Shown here in pieces: positions 7,952 through 16,382 of a DNA stretch of 32,409 nucleotides. Numbering within the stretch: the stretch's first letter is position 1; the number at the start of each line of letters is the position of its first letter. Made by a program: the position numbers and the translations under genes. This stretch comes from Bacillota bacterium (GTDB lineage Bacteria; Bacillota; Clostridia; Christensenellales; Aristaeellaceae). The stretch covers positions 1-32,409 of the forward strand of contig JAEXCG010000042.1 of NCBI GenBank assembly GCA_023402355.1. Reading direction: 5' to 3'. The notes under the pieces were generated by a model that worked only from the letters and a program-made list of their open reading frames with translations, did not search any database and had not been told where the DNA came from.

Positions 7952-8959
7952 TCAGCCGTTCGTGCCGTCCGCGTTGCCGTAGCGGGGGAAGGAATCCATC
8001 AGGTCCACCAGGTCCTGGATGTAGTCGCTTTCAAACGAATCCCCGATGCGCAGCAGGCCGTTGGGGTCGTAGCTGACGCGCCCGTTCAGGTAGAGGAGCG
8101 CCCGCGCCTCGCCGTACAGGTCGCGCGTGATGGAATACCAGGTGTCCAGCTTGAAGCGGCGGGGCATGTCGTCGGGCTCTACGCCCGTGACGCTATCGAG
8201 CGAGGGGTACAGGCACAGGGACTGCTTTCCGAAGGTGATTTCGTGGTCGTCGATGACCGGGGCGTAGGGGTCGTCCGGCACGGTGTAGGGCGTGTCCTTT
8301 TCGCGCGTCTCTCCCTCGTAGGTGTCGATGTCCGTCATGGTGAAGAGGAACCGGTCGTAGTTGCGCACGATTTGCAGCTTGCCCACGAGGTACATGTTGC
8401 TGCCCACCAGATCCAGCACCTTGACGCCGTAGTTCGGGTCGATGTCGTACAGGTCGATGGGGGTGAACATCATCCACTGGGTGGTGATGCCCTCGTCGAT
8501 GTCGCGGAAGCGGATGCCGCGCGTGCAGACGGTGTTGTTGTTTAGCACGAGCAGCATGCGGTAGATGTAGGTGCTGTAAAGCTGCGCGCCGTCCGCGTAC
8601 AGCTCCACGCGGTAGGGGACGGTCGCGGACTTCTTGAAGTCCAGGAAGATTTCGGGCGAGGTGAAGGCGGCCTTCGCGTTTTTGTACACGCGGTTGAAGA
8701 TCGTCTTGTCCCGGCCGTCGGGCGTCTCGTTTTCGTCGAGGATGACCTTGAGGCGGACCTCTGCGCCCTCGGGCACGGTGGCGGTCACCTTGACGTAGCG
8801 CGCCTTAAAATAGCGCTCGGAAAGAAACGCCTGCGTGCCCGAGGCGTCGAGGTTGCAGGTGTAGAGGGGTTCCTTGCCGCGCGCGGCGAGCGAGGACGCG
8901 GGCAGGGCGCAGACGAGCAGGGCGCAGCACAGGGCGAGCAGCAACAATTTCTTCATCAT
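7952..8959 (-). CDS. Secreted protein of unknown function
   Basis: A 335-residue protein starting with a clear signal peptide (MMKKLLLLALCCALLVCALP, cleavage near ASSLA at about 26). The rest is hydrophilic and beta-rich in appearance, with segments such as FKARYVKVTATVPEGAEVRL and IYRMLLVLNNNTVCTRGIRF. No family was recognised. The start has two adjacent ATG codons (8959, 8956) behind AAGGAGG. It is the first gene of a likely two-gene operon with the SH3-repeat protein, so both may work at the cell surface. Confidence 0.82.
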   Translation of the reverse strand: MMKKLLLLALCCALLVCALPASSLAARGKEPLYTCNLDASGTQAFLSERYFKARYVKVTATVPEGAEVRLKVILDENETPDGRDKTIFNRVYKNAKAAFTSPEIFLDFKKSATVPYRVELYADGAQLYSTYIYRMLLVLNNNTVCTRGIRFRDIDEGITTQWMMFTPIDLYDIDPNYGVKVLDLVGSNMYLVGKLQIVRNYDRFLFTMTDIDTYEGETREKDTPYTVPDDPYAPVIDDHEITFGKQSLCLYPSLDSVTGVEPDDMPRRFKLDTWYSITRDLYGEARALLYLNGRVSYDPNGLLRIGDSFESDYIQDLVDLMDSFPRYGNADGTNG

Positions 8960-8991
8960 AAAAAGGAGCCTCCTTCCAAATCACGTCTACT

Positions 8992-8997
8992 ATTGTA
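8992..8997 (-). promoter_or_regulatory. Possible -10 element for the secreted-protein operon
   Basis: TACAAT on the minus strand, 33 bases ahead of the ATG at 8959. The -35 at the right distance is poor, so this is tentative. It is divergent from the strong promoter at 9050-9078. Confidence 0.35.
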
Positions 8998-9049
8998 ACG
9001 CATACAAGCGCCCGATTGTTCCGGGAATGGAAAGTTTTCCGGCCCGTCC

Positions 9050-9078
9050 TTGACAGGCGCTTTCGCGCCGCCTACAAT
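9050..9078 (+). promoter_or_regulatory. Near-consensus sigma-A promoter of the lyase gene
   Basis: TTGACA (9050-9055), exactly 17 bases, then TACAAT (9073-9078). The spacer contains a GGCGC/GCGCC inverted pair around TTTC (9056-9068), which could be an operator or coincidence. The leader to the ATG at 9122 is about 37 bases. Confidence 0.8.
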
Positions 9079-9121
9079 AAAAGTCGGAACACGCACGACA
9101 AGGAAAGCGAGGATACGGCAT

Positions 9122-10006
9122 ATGGAGAAGATGCAGGGCATGGGCGGCTTTTTCGTCGCGCTGGTGACGCCCTTTGACAGGGAAAACCGATTGAACGAGG
9201 ACGCGCTTTGCGCGATCATCGAGCGCACCCTATCGCAGGGCGCGAGCGGCATGCTGCTGGGCGGCAGCAGCGGCGAATGCTTCCTGATGAGCCACGAGGA
9301 GCGCGTGCGCGGCTTTGAGGTCGCCGCGCAGTTTAAGGGCAGGACGCGCCTGATGGCCTCCTGCGCCGCGATTTCCACGGACGAGGCCATCGACTACGCA
9401 AGGCGCGCGGCCGCGCTCGGCTACGACGCGCTCGTCTCGACCGTTCCCTTCTATTATAAGTTCGGCATGGAAAACGTCGCCCGCTACTTCCGCGACATCC
9501 GCGAGGCGGTGGACCTGCCGCTGTTTCTGTACAACTTCCCGGGCAACACAGGCGTGGAGATCGACTTTTCGCACCCGGAGGTTCGCCGCATGATGACGGA
9601 CGGCACCATCGCGGGCGTGAAGCAGACCAGCCTCAACCTGCACCAGATCGAGCGGCTGAAGACCCTGAATCCGAATCTCGTGATCTACGGGGGCTACGAC
9701 GAGGTGTACTTGGGCGCGCGCATTTTGGGCGCGGACGGGGCCATCGGCTCGACGTTCAACTTCACGCTGCCGCTGTTCACGAAGATCGAGGAGGCCTACG
9801 CCCGCCGGGACATCGAGGCGGCGCAGGGCCTGCAGACGCGCGCCAACCACATCATGGAGGCGCTGGTGACGTGCAGCCTCTTCCCGTCGATCAAGCACAT
9901 CCTGAACGTGCAGGGCATCGACGCGGGCGAGTGCCGTCGGCCGTTCCCGCGCCTCACCGACGCGCAGAAGGCGCACGTGGAAAAGGTGGTCGCGCAGAAC
10001 CTGTAA
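9122..10006 (+). CDS. nanA: N-acetylneuraminate lyase-like dihydrodipicolinate synthase-family aldolase
   Basis: A 294-residue class I aldolase of the DapA/NanA family. Expected features are present: GGSSGE (48-52 region), the catalytic Tyr137 in LYNFPGNTG, the Schiff-base Lys167 in GVKQTS, and IYGGYDEVYLGARILGADGA followed by IGSTFNF, which is closer to sialic acid lyases than to DapA. Known lyases split N-acetylneuraminate into N-acetylmannosamine and pyruvate in the cytoplasm. The start at 9122 agrees with family length and with GAGGA upstream; a longer frame from 9050 would begin inside the promoter. It is a single-gene unit between a strong promoter and a strong terminator. The sugar-acid specificity cannot be fixed from sequence alone. 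A YhcH/NanQ-like gene at 22837-23286 supports sialic acid use. Confidence 0.86.
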   Translation: MEKMQGMGGFFVALVTPFDRENRLNEDALCAIIERTLSQGASGMLLGGSSGECFLMSHEERVRGFEVAAQFKGRTRLMASCAAISTDEAIDYARRAAALGYDALVSTVPFYYKFGMENVARYFRDIREAVDLPLFLYNFPGNTGVEIDFSHPEVRRMMTDGTIAGVKQTSLNLHQIERLKTLNPNLVIYGGYDEVYLGARILGADGAIGSTFNFTLPLFTKIEEAYARRDIEAAQGLQTRANHIMEALVTCSLFPSIKHILNVQGIDAGECRRPFPRLTDAQKAHVEKVVAQNL

Positions 10007-10016
10007 GGGCGTCTTG

Positions 10017-10050
10017 GGGCGGACATGGGGGTGTCCGCCCTGTTTGCTTT
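10017..10050 (+). terminator. Intrinsic terminator after the lyase gene
   Basis: GGGCGGACA (10017-10025), loop TGGGGG, TGTCCGCCC (10032-10040), then a T-rich tail (TGTTTGCTTT). The stem is perfect over 9 pairs. Confidence 0.8.
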
Positions 10051-10080
10051 CGGAGAAGTGAAGAGGAGGAGGACGTTCAA

Positions 10081-11310
10081 ATGAAGAAAAAGCTGTTTTT
10101 CCTTTGCGCGCTTTTCGCGCTGCTGGCGCTCGCCCTGCCCGCGCTGGGGGAGCGCGTGGAGCTGCTGGACGGGCGCATCACGGTCGAGCTGCCGGAGGGG
10201 GTCGATTTCGCCGTGCGGGGGAGCGTGACGGAGGAGCAGGCCCGAAAATTCCCTGTTACAATATATGGACAGGATTTAGAGTCGTACATGGAAAAAAGGA
10301 ATTACCAGATATATGGAAGACGAGATGACTCTTTAATTGAGTTTTGGGTATCCATAGAAGATTCCGGTACGAGCGACGGTTTTGTGGGGAACGATCTCGC
10401 TGATCTTGTTGAAGCGGCGAAAGAGTATGGCGAACTGGGTATCGAAGAAAGTAAAGCAAGAATCTATGTGCATCCGCAGATGCCTTTTATGGTTTTCGAT
10501 AATTTGCTCAAAGATGCATCCGGTTCATTTTCGGGCCTTTTTTCCCGGAATTACAACACTATGTACGAAGGGTATTTTGTTGAGGTCGGATGCAGTGCAG
10601 GTATGGCGGAATGGGAAGACGATGTCGATGCGATTCTCTCTTCAATCGTAGATAATATATCGTTTTCCGGTCTTCCCTATTATCACACTTATTATGTGGC
10701 GGAGAATGAGGCGAATGGTGAGCAACAGCTTTCCTGCGGTATAAATCTGACGCTCCCAAAGGGATGGATGAAGCTGTCTGCGGACAAACGGGAAACCAGC
10801 TCAATCGATACCTTTGTAAGTAACGGCGTTTGGCTGGTCGCTGAGGCGATAGACATGTATGGTTATTATGCGATGGGGTCTTCGCCGTGTGATCGTTCAG
10901 AGATTTATTTGGGCAGTGAATTGTATTCTTTTGAGGAAGCGCAGGTGTTGTTTGATGCGATGAACGCTGCTTTTAACAGCGATGCGGCGGCAGAGTCGCT
11001 GGCTGCGCTTATCAGTTTACAGACCCCGCCGGATGCTGTGTTTTTTCCTGAGGTTGTAGAAGAGGAAACTCAACTTAGAAGTGAACGGATGGAAATAAAC
11101 GGAACGACGTTTTACCATATCCAGAAGCGTTTCCTGGGGACTATCGACAACGACGTGGTCATTTGCAGAAAGATGCCGTATGCGGTCGATATTTATATGA
11201 CGGTCAAGGATGCCCGTCTGTATAGTTTTATCGGCACCGTTTATTTTCGGGACGTAGATACCTCCGGCATCCCGGAGATCATGCAGTCCATCACCTACAG
11301 CTTTCAATAA
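10081..11310 (+). CDS. Secreted protein of unknown function with mosaic base composition
   Basis: A 409-residue exported protein. The signal peptide (MKKKLFFLCALFALLALALP, cleavage near ALG at about 21) is followed by a domain starting RVELLDGRITVELPEGVDF and, near 210, a related-looking GINLTLPKGWMKL segment; both resemble starts of extracytoplasmic beta-rich domains, perhaps a duplication. No family was recognised. The start follows GAGGAGGAC. The first 55 or so codons and the last 17 or so are GC-rich like the neighbours, while the middle (about 10245-11250) is much AT-richer with different codon use, yet the frame is intact. This suggests replacement of the mature domain by recombination. 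It ends before a weak terminator, so it is probably separate from the transport locus downstream. Confidence 0.82.
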   Translation: MKKKLFFLCALFALLALALPALGERVELLDGRITVELPEGVDFAVRGSVTEEQARKFPVTIYGQDLESYMEKRNYQIYGRRDDSLIEFWVSIEDSGTSDGFVGNDLADLVEAAKEYGELGIEESKARIYVHPQMPFMVFDNLLKDASGSFSGLFSRNYNTMYEGYFVEVGCSAGMAEWEDDVDAILSSIVDNISFSGLPYYHTYYVAENEANGEQQLSCGINLTLPKGWMKLSADKRETSSIDTFVSNGVWLVAEAIDMYGYYAMGSSPCDRSEIYLGSELYSFEEAQVLFDAMNAAFNSDAAAESLAALISLQTPPDAVFFPEVVEEETQLRSERMEINGTTFYHIQKRFLGTIDNDVVICRKMPYAVDIYMTVKDARLYSFIGTVYFRDVDTSGIPEIMQSITYSFQ

Positions 11311-11339
11311 CCCCGCGCCCGCATTTTACCACGCGCAAG

Positions 11340-11362
11340 AAAACGCGCCCTTTGTGCGTTTT
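11340..11362 (+). terminator. Weak intrinsic terminator
   Basis: AAAACGC (11340-11346) pairs with GCGTTTT (11356-11362), with a possible extra wobble pair. The T-run is formed by the stem itself. It separates the mosaic gene from the transport locus, but only 37 bases remain before the next ATG, so partial read-through is likely. Confidence 0.45.
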
Positions 11363-11399
11363 ATGGCTGACATCCCACTTTGGAAAGGGAGGGAACGCG

Positions 11400-13598
11400 A
11401 TGAAACGCACCCTTGGTTTTTTGATGGCGCTCTGCCTGCTGCTCGGCGCGGCGTCCCACGTGTCGGCCGCGGGCACGCAGGTCGCGCTTTCGGCCCCCGC
11501 GGACAGCGCGGAGGAATACGTCGTCACCCAGTCCATGGCCGTTGGCGCGGACGCGGTCTATCTGCTCACCGCGGGCGGCCTGTACCGCTGGAGCGGCGAG
11601 GGCAGCGCCCAGTGGCTTTGCGAGGCGCAGGGCGGCAGCGAAATGCTGATCTCCTCGGACGACGGCGCGGTCTACGCCTACCGCCAGGAGACCGGCGAGC
11701 TGGGGCGCGTCGGGGACGCGGGCGTCTCCTGGTACGCGGCGCTTGCGGCGGACTTCATGCAGGCGGTGGAGTATGAACAGCCGGTTCACCGCTGGGTGAA
11801 CGCCGCCGCCGTGCTCGACGGCCGGCTGTACGCCGCCGTCAGCGGCGACGCCTCGAACGACTACCGCGTGCAGCTCGCCGCGTTCGACGTGGCCACCGGC
11901 AAGGGGGAGCTGCTGGATTTGGGCGGCGCGCAGCTCGTCGGGCTCGTCCCCTACCGGGCGGGCAGGCTGCTGCTCCTGGTGCGTCAGGAGGACGGCCGCC
12001 TGGACGCGGTGGAGTACGACCCCAAAACGCGCGCGCTGGGCGAGACGTTCGCCACCTTCGAGGAGGGCTACGCCGCGGGCGTGGCCTACAGCGAGGCGCA
12101 GGACAGCCTCTTCTACGTGCAGTCCTCGACCGTCCTGCGCCTGCCCCGGGACGGCCAGCCGGAGATCGTGGCCTACCTGCCGGAGGCCTACGTCGCCGAG
12201 GGCGTGCTGCTGGCGGACGGGCGCTACGCCGCGCGGCTCGCGCAGTCGCTGTTCGTCTCCTCCCTCGACCCGGCGGATCTGCCCGACCGCGTGCTGGTGG
12301 TGCAGGGAAGAGCCGTGATCGAGGAGGCGGTGCGCGCGTTTCACGAGCGCTATCCCGACGTGCCCGTCGTCCCGGCGGAAATTTCCTATGAGAGCGCGGA
12401 GGAAATCGCCCAGGCGATCACCGGCGGCGAGCAGAGCGTCGACGTCTTCTCCCTCGACCTGGCGGGCGGCGTGCGCGCGCTCATCGACAAGGGCTACGCG
12501 TTGGACCTGTCCGCGAGCGAGCCGATTTCGGCCTTCACGCAGAGCCTGTACCCCGTGTTCGCGGACGCGGTGCGCACAAAGGGCGGCGCGCCCGCGGCGG
12601 TCTACAGCTACGCCTCCGCGGGCGGCATGCTCGAGGTGGACACGGACCTGTGGGCGCGCTACGACCTGGGCGAGTACCCCGAGACGTTTGGGGAGCTGAT
12701 CGACCTGATCGGCCGCTGGGAGCGAGAATTTGCGGCGGACAACCCGGACGTCGCCCTGTTCAACTACTACGGCGACCCCGCGGAGCTCACGCTCCTGGCG
12801 CTTCAAAGCTTCATCCTCCAATACGGCCGGGAGGGAGAAATCGTCGACTTTTCAAACCCCGCCCTGCGGGACGCGCTGCTCAAGATCGCGGCCCTGCCGC
12901 GGGACGACGCCGACTGGGATTCGCTGTCGGACAGCGAGCGCGAGGAGCGAAACCGCCGGACCAGCCGCGTGTCGATCGTAAACATCGGCAGCAACGCGTT
13001 CGCGGAGGGAACGCCCTCCTGGCAGAGCACGGACGGGGGCAGGCTGCACCTGATGCCCATGCCGCCCTTCGAGGCGGGCCGGGAGGGCTCCGCGGTGCTG
13101 TACGGCACGGTGACGTTCGCCAACCCCCAGAGCAAGAACGCCGACCTGGCGATCGCCTATCTGGAGTGCGCGCTGGCGGCCTTAAAGCCGCAGGATGCGC
13201 GGCTGATTTCGCCCGCGTCCGACGAGCCGGTGCCTCAGGAGAACGCGGAGGAAATCCGGCGCGAGATGCAGACGGGCCTGGAGGAGGCAAAGGCCCTGCG
13301 CGAGGAAGCGCAGGAGGCCGACAAGCCCGACTACGACGCGCTGATCGACTACTACGAGTCGTGGCTCGAAAACGCGGAGGAGTACCGGTGGCGCGTGAGC
13401 GCGGCGGGCCTGGCCCGCTGGCGGGAAATCGCCCCGTTGGGCCTGCTTCCGGCCAACGCGCCCCTGCTCGCCTATGACGGGGGCGCGGAGCAGATCTTAA
13501 CGCTGGCGGACCGCTACATGGCGGGCCAGCTCGACGTGGACGCGTTCCTCTCGGAGCTGACACAAAAGGCGCGTATGATCCAGCTGGAAGGCGCGTAA
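11400..13598 (+). CDS. Secreted propeller-like / solute-binding fusion protein (paralogue 1)
   Basis: A 732-residue exported protein with two parts. After a signal peptide (cleavage near VSA, 23), residues about 30-290 carry repeated short units such as DAVYLLTAGGLYRWSG, DGAVYAYRQETGELG, DGRLYAAVSG and DSLFYVQSSTVLRLPRDG, suggesting a beta-propeller. From about 297 (VLVVQGRAVIEEAVRAFHER) it resembles ABC extracellular solute-binding proteins, with NPQSKNADLAIAYLE and a charged helical insert near 620-665. No lipobox cysteine is seen, unlike usual Gram-positive binding proteins. The start follows GGGAGGGAA. It is the first gene of the transport locus and a diverged relative of the next gene. 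Substrate is unknown; permease neighbours imply a carbohydrate-type ligand. Confidence 0.85.
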   Translation: MKRTLGFLMALCLLLGAASHVSAAGTQVALSAPADSAEEYVVTQSMAVGADAVYLLTAGGLYRWSGEGSAQWLCEAQGGSEMLISSDDGAVYAYRQETGELGRVGDAGVSWYAALAADFMQAVEYEQPVHRWVNAAAVLDGRLYAAVSGDASNDYRVQLAAFDVATGKGELLDLGGAQLVGLVPYRAGRLLLLVRQEDGRLDAVEYDPKTRALGETFATFEEGYAAGVAYSEAQDSLFYVQSSTVLRLPRDGQPEIVAYLPEAYVAEGVLLADGRYAARLAQSLFVSSLDPADLPDRVLVVQGRAVIEEAVRAFHERYPDVPVVPAEISYESAEEIAQAITGGEQSVDVFSLDLAGGVRALIDKGYALDLSASEPISAFTQSLYPVFADAVRTKGGAPAAVYSYASAGGMLEVDTDLWARYDLGEYPETFGELIDLIGRWEREFAADNPDVALFNYYGDPAELTLLALQSFILQYGREGEIVDFSNPALRDALLKIAALPRDDADWDSLSDSEREERNRRTSRVSIVNIGSNAFAEGTPSWQSTDGGRLHLMPMPPFEAGREGSAVLYGTVTFANPQSKNADLAIAYLECALAALKPQDARLISPASDEPVPQENAEEIRREMQTGLEEAKALREEAQEADKPDYDALIDYYESWLENAEEYRWRVSAAGLARWREIAPLGLLPANAPLLAYDGGAEQILTLADRYMAGQLDVDAFLSELTQKARMIQLEGA

Positions 13599-13799
13599 TG
13601 TTTTTCATTAGAAAATCATGAGAACGGAAAGAAAACGCGGGGGATTCCCGTCATATGGATGGTTAAAAACTGGACGCGCAGGAAGACTGAAGGCATTTTT
13701 CCCGTGCAGACAGGAAATGCGCGCCCGGGGTCGAATCATACACACTATGTCGTGGGGCGGGCGGGGAACGTCCGCCGCGAGGAAGATGGAGGAAACAGG

Positions 13800-16259
13800 A
13801 TGATGAAAAAGACGATGGCGCTCGTAATGGCGCTCATGCTCATGCTTACGGCCGTCTGCGCGCAGGCGACCGGCATCGTGATCGGCGGGGGCTCCGGCGG
13901 CGGCGGTGTGGTCGTCGGCGGGGCCGCCGATTCCGTGGCCATGCAGATCGGGGACGACGACGAGGAGGAAGAGACCTCGAACGCCCCGATGATCAAGGCC
14001 GTCTCCGGCGGCAACGCGACGATCTTCCCGCGCACGCAGGAAGGCGACACCTACGATTACGCGGACGACGCGGCCGTCTCCGGCGGCAAGCTGTACATCC
14101 GCGGCCAGCGCCTGTACGCGTACGCGGGCGGCGCGCAGGAGCTGGAAACGCTCTTCGACTACAGCAAGATCGGAAACGGCTCCAGCATCCGCTACGCCGG
14201 CAACGGCATGAAGCTGGACGAGATGGATCTGACCGACGAACAGCGCGCGCAGTACGAGAGCTTTCCGACCTACCTCGTCTCGGGCGGAGATCAGCTCTAC
14301 GGCGTCAACGCTTTGACCGGCGCCTACGGCCCGATCGTCGACGGGTTCATCCAAAAGACGGTGAACCTCTCGTGGGACGACATGTCCATTCAGGACGGCG
14401 ATTACAGCTACGCCCGTAGCGTGAACAGCTTCACCCTCGTGGACGGCGCGCTGTACGCCTCGCTGGGGCCGCAGTCGAGCAGCTACGGCTACAATGAATT
14501 TACGCTGGTGAAGTACGACCTTGCGACCGGCGAGCGCACCGAGCTGTCCGCCAAGGCCGCGATGAACATCGTGCCCTACAAGGACGGCAAGCTGCTCATC
14601 GGCGGCTACGGCGCGGACGACGACTGGGGCAAGAAGGTCCAGGTCTACGACCCCGCGGCCGACGCGGTGGGGGCGACCCTCATCGCCTCGCGCGACAGCA
14701 GCGATCCGTCCTCCACGGGCCTGTCGTACAACGCGGGCGGCTTCACCTACGACGCGGCGAGCGACACGATCTACTACTATCAGGAGGGCGAGGTCTTCGC
14801 CACGAAGGACGGCCAGACGATGGAATCCGTCGCCTACGTCTCCACCAACGGCGTGAGCGACGACGCGGTGGCGGGCATCCTTACGGGCGGCTTCTACGCG
14901 GTGGAGACCTACGACGGGCTGTACGTGCGCTCGCTCGACCCCGCGCAGCGCCCGGAGCGCGCGCTGCGCATCCTCGGCGGCTACATGGACGACACGGCCC
15001 GCGGCTTCGCGGATGAAAACCCGAACGTGCCGCTGGTGTTCGTGGACCGCTGGCTCTCCGGCGCGGAGTCCATCCGCAACGACATGGTCTCCGGCGACAG
15101 CAACGTGGACATCTACGTGGTGAGCCTGCGCTCGGGCTTCACGCAGCTCATGGAAAAGGACTACCTCACCGACCTGTCCAGCTCCAAGGCGCTGGTGGAC
15201 GACGTGAACACCATGTACCCGCAGATCGCGGAGTCGATCATGAAGGACGGCAAGCTCTACGGCTTCCCGCAGTCCTTTAACATCAACGCCTGGATGTTCA
15301 ACGAGACGGCCTGGGAAAAGCTGGGCATGGGCGAGATGCCCACGACCTTCACGCAGTTCTTCGAGGGCCTGGCGGACTGGGAGGAAAACCGCGCCGAGGA
15401 GAACCCCGAGTACTGCTACATCAACCTCTACAGCGGCAAGGAGCAGCTCTTCGGCCTGCTGCTTCAGCAGTACATCGCCCAGTACGACACGGGCGAGGCG
15501 CCGCTTTCCCTCTCCGACCCCAAGTTCGTCGACGCCGTCAAGCAGGTGGAGGCGATGGACCTGCCCACCTACGACTGGTCCACGATGACGCAGGAGGAGA
15601 TGGACGCGGCCAACGAGCTGTTCAACCGCAAGTGGCTGTTTGAAACCTACTCCTACAACATGCTGGGCCGCATGTACTACGGCGACGACGACGTCATCCG
15701 CAACATCGCGCCGATGACCTTCGCGGAGGGCGAAAACCCGGCGATGCTCGCGGACATGAGCGTGTACATCGTCAACCCCAACTCCAAGAACGCGGACCTC
15801 GCGATGCAGTACCTGGAGTACTGCGCCGCGAACATGCAGACGGAAATGGACTACATGATCCATCCCGACCGCTCCGAGCCCGTGCGCGACCCGTACTACG
15901 ACAGCAACCTTAAGAGCATGAACAAGTACCTGAAGGAACTGGAGGAGCAGCTCGAGAAGGCGGGCGAGGTCGAGAAGGTGGACATTCAGGCGCAGATCGA
16001 TTCCTACAAGGAGTGGATCGAGGAGTACAGCCAGAACGAGTGGTCCATCAGCGCGGAGTCCATCGAAAACTACCGCAAGCTCGCGGGCAACATGGTCATG
16101 GGCAGCCACTCGCAGCTCCTGTCCTACAGCGACGAGAGCGGCGGACTCGCCCAGATTCAGGAAATCCTGACCAGGTACCTGGGCGGCCAGATCAATGCCG
16201 AGCAGATGGCCAAGGAAATGGACAAGAAGCTCGAAATGATCTACATGGAAAACCAGTGA
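13800..16259 (+). CDS. Secreted propeller-like / solute-binding fusion protein (paralogue 2)
   Basis: An 819-residue relative of the preceding protein. A signal peptide (MMKKTMALVMALMLMLTAVC, likely cut after AQA at 23) leads into a glycine/valine-rich linker (about 24-45), an acidic patch (DDDEEEE), then propeller-like units (GGKLYIRGQRLYAYAGG, DTIYYYQEGEVFATKDG) to about 380. From about 387 (ALRILGGYMDDTARGFADEN) it is a solute-binding domain, with DKLYGFPQ-like KLYGFPQSFNINAW, NPNSKNADLAMQYLEYCA and a long coiled-coil insert (about 703-745). C20 does not sit in a good lipobox. The start follows GGAGGAAA; two ATGs are adjacent. Gene 1 and gene 2 are separated by 201 bases and followed by the two permeases. 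Two paralogues may bind different ligands or form a heteromer. Confidence 0.87.
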   Translation: MMKKTMALVMALMLMLTAVCAQATGIVIGGGSGGGGVVVGGAADSVAMQIGDDDEEEETSNAPMIKAVSGGNATIFPRTQEGDTYDYADDAAVSGGKLYIRGQRLYAYAGGAQELETLFDYSKIGNGSSIRYAGNGMKLDEMDLTDEQRAQYESFPTYLVSGGDQLYGVNALTGAYGPIVDGFIQKTVNLSWDDMSIQDGDYSYARSVNSFTLVDGALYASLGPQSSSYGYNEFTLVKYDLATGERTELSAKAAMNIVPYKDGKLLIGGYGADDDWGKKVQVYDPAADAVGATLIASRDSSDPSSTGLSYNAGGFTYDAASDTIYYYQEGEVFATKDGQTMESVAYVSTNGVSDDAVAGILTGGFYAVETYDGLYVRSLDPAQRPERALRILGGYMDDTARGFADENPNVPLVFVDRWLSGAESIRNDMVSGDSNVDIYVVSLRSGFTQLMEKDYLTDLSSSKALVDDVNTMYPQIAESIMKDGKLYGFPQSFNINAWMFNETAWEKLGMGEMPTTFTQFFEGLADWEENRAEENPEYCYINLYSGKEQLFGLLLQQYIAQYDTGEAPLSLSDPKFVDAVKQVEAMDLPTYDWSTMTQEEMDAANELFNRKWLFETYSYNMLGRMYYGDDDVIRNIAPMTFAEGENPAMLADMSVYIVNPNSKNADLAMQYLEYCAANMQTEMDYMIHPDRSEPVRDPYYDSNLKSMNKYLKELEEQLEKAGEVEKVDIQAQIDSYKEWIEEYSQNEWSISAESIENYRKLAGNMVMGSHSQLLSYSDESGGLAQIQEILTRYLGGQINAEQMAKEMDKKLEMIYMENQ

Positions 16260-16285
16260 TGAAAGCGCGGGGCGTTCTCGTGTGC

Positions 16286-16324
16286 GCGCGCCCGGACGAA
16301 GCCGGTGGCTTCCTCCGGGCGCGC
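16286..16324 (+). promoter_or_regulatory. Strong intercistronic hairpin between binding-protein and permease genes
   Basis: GCGCGCCCGGA (16286-16296) pairs perfectly with TCCGGGCGCGC (16314-16324); an inner GAAGCC/GGCTTC stem closes on a 3-base loop after a single C-C mismatch. No T run follows, so it is not an ordinary terminator. Hairpins at this place in sugar-transport operons often protect the upstream binding-protein mRNA; that role is inferred here. Confidence 0.7.
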
Positions 16325-16382
16325 GGCGCTGGGGCGCAAAGCCGCGCGGGGAGCCTCTACTAGCAAAGGAAGGACCAATAGC

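Noticed and set aside
9050..9121. Upstream extension of the lyase gene to 9050
   Set aside because: That start lies inside the -35 element; ATG at 9122 matches the family length and has a ribosome site.
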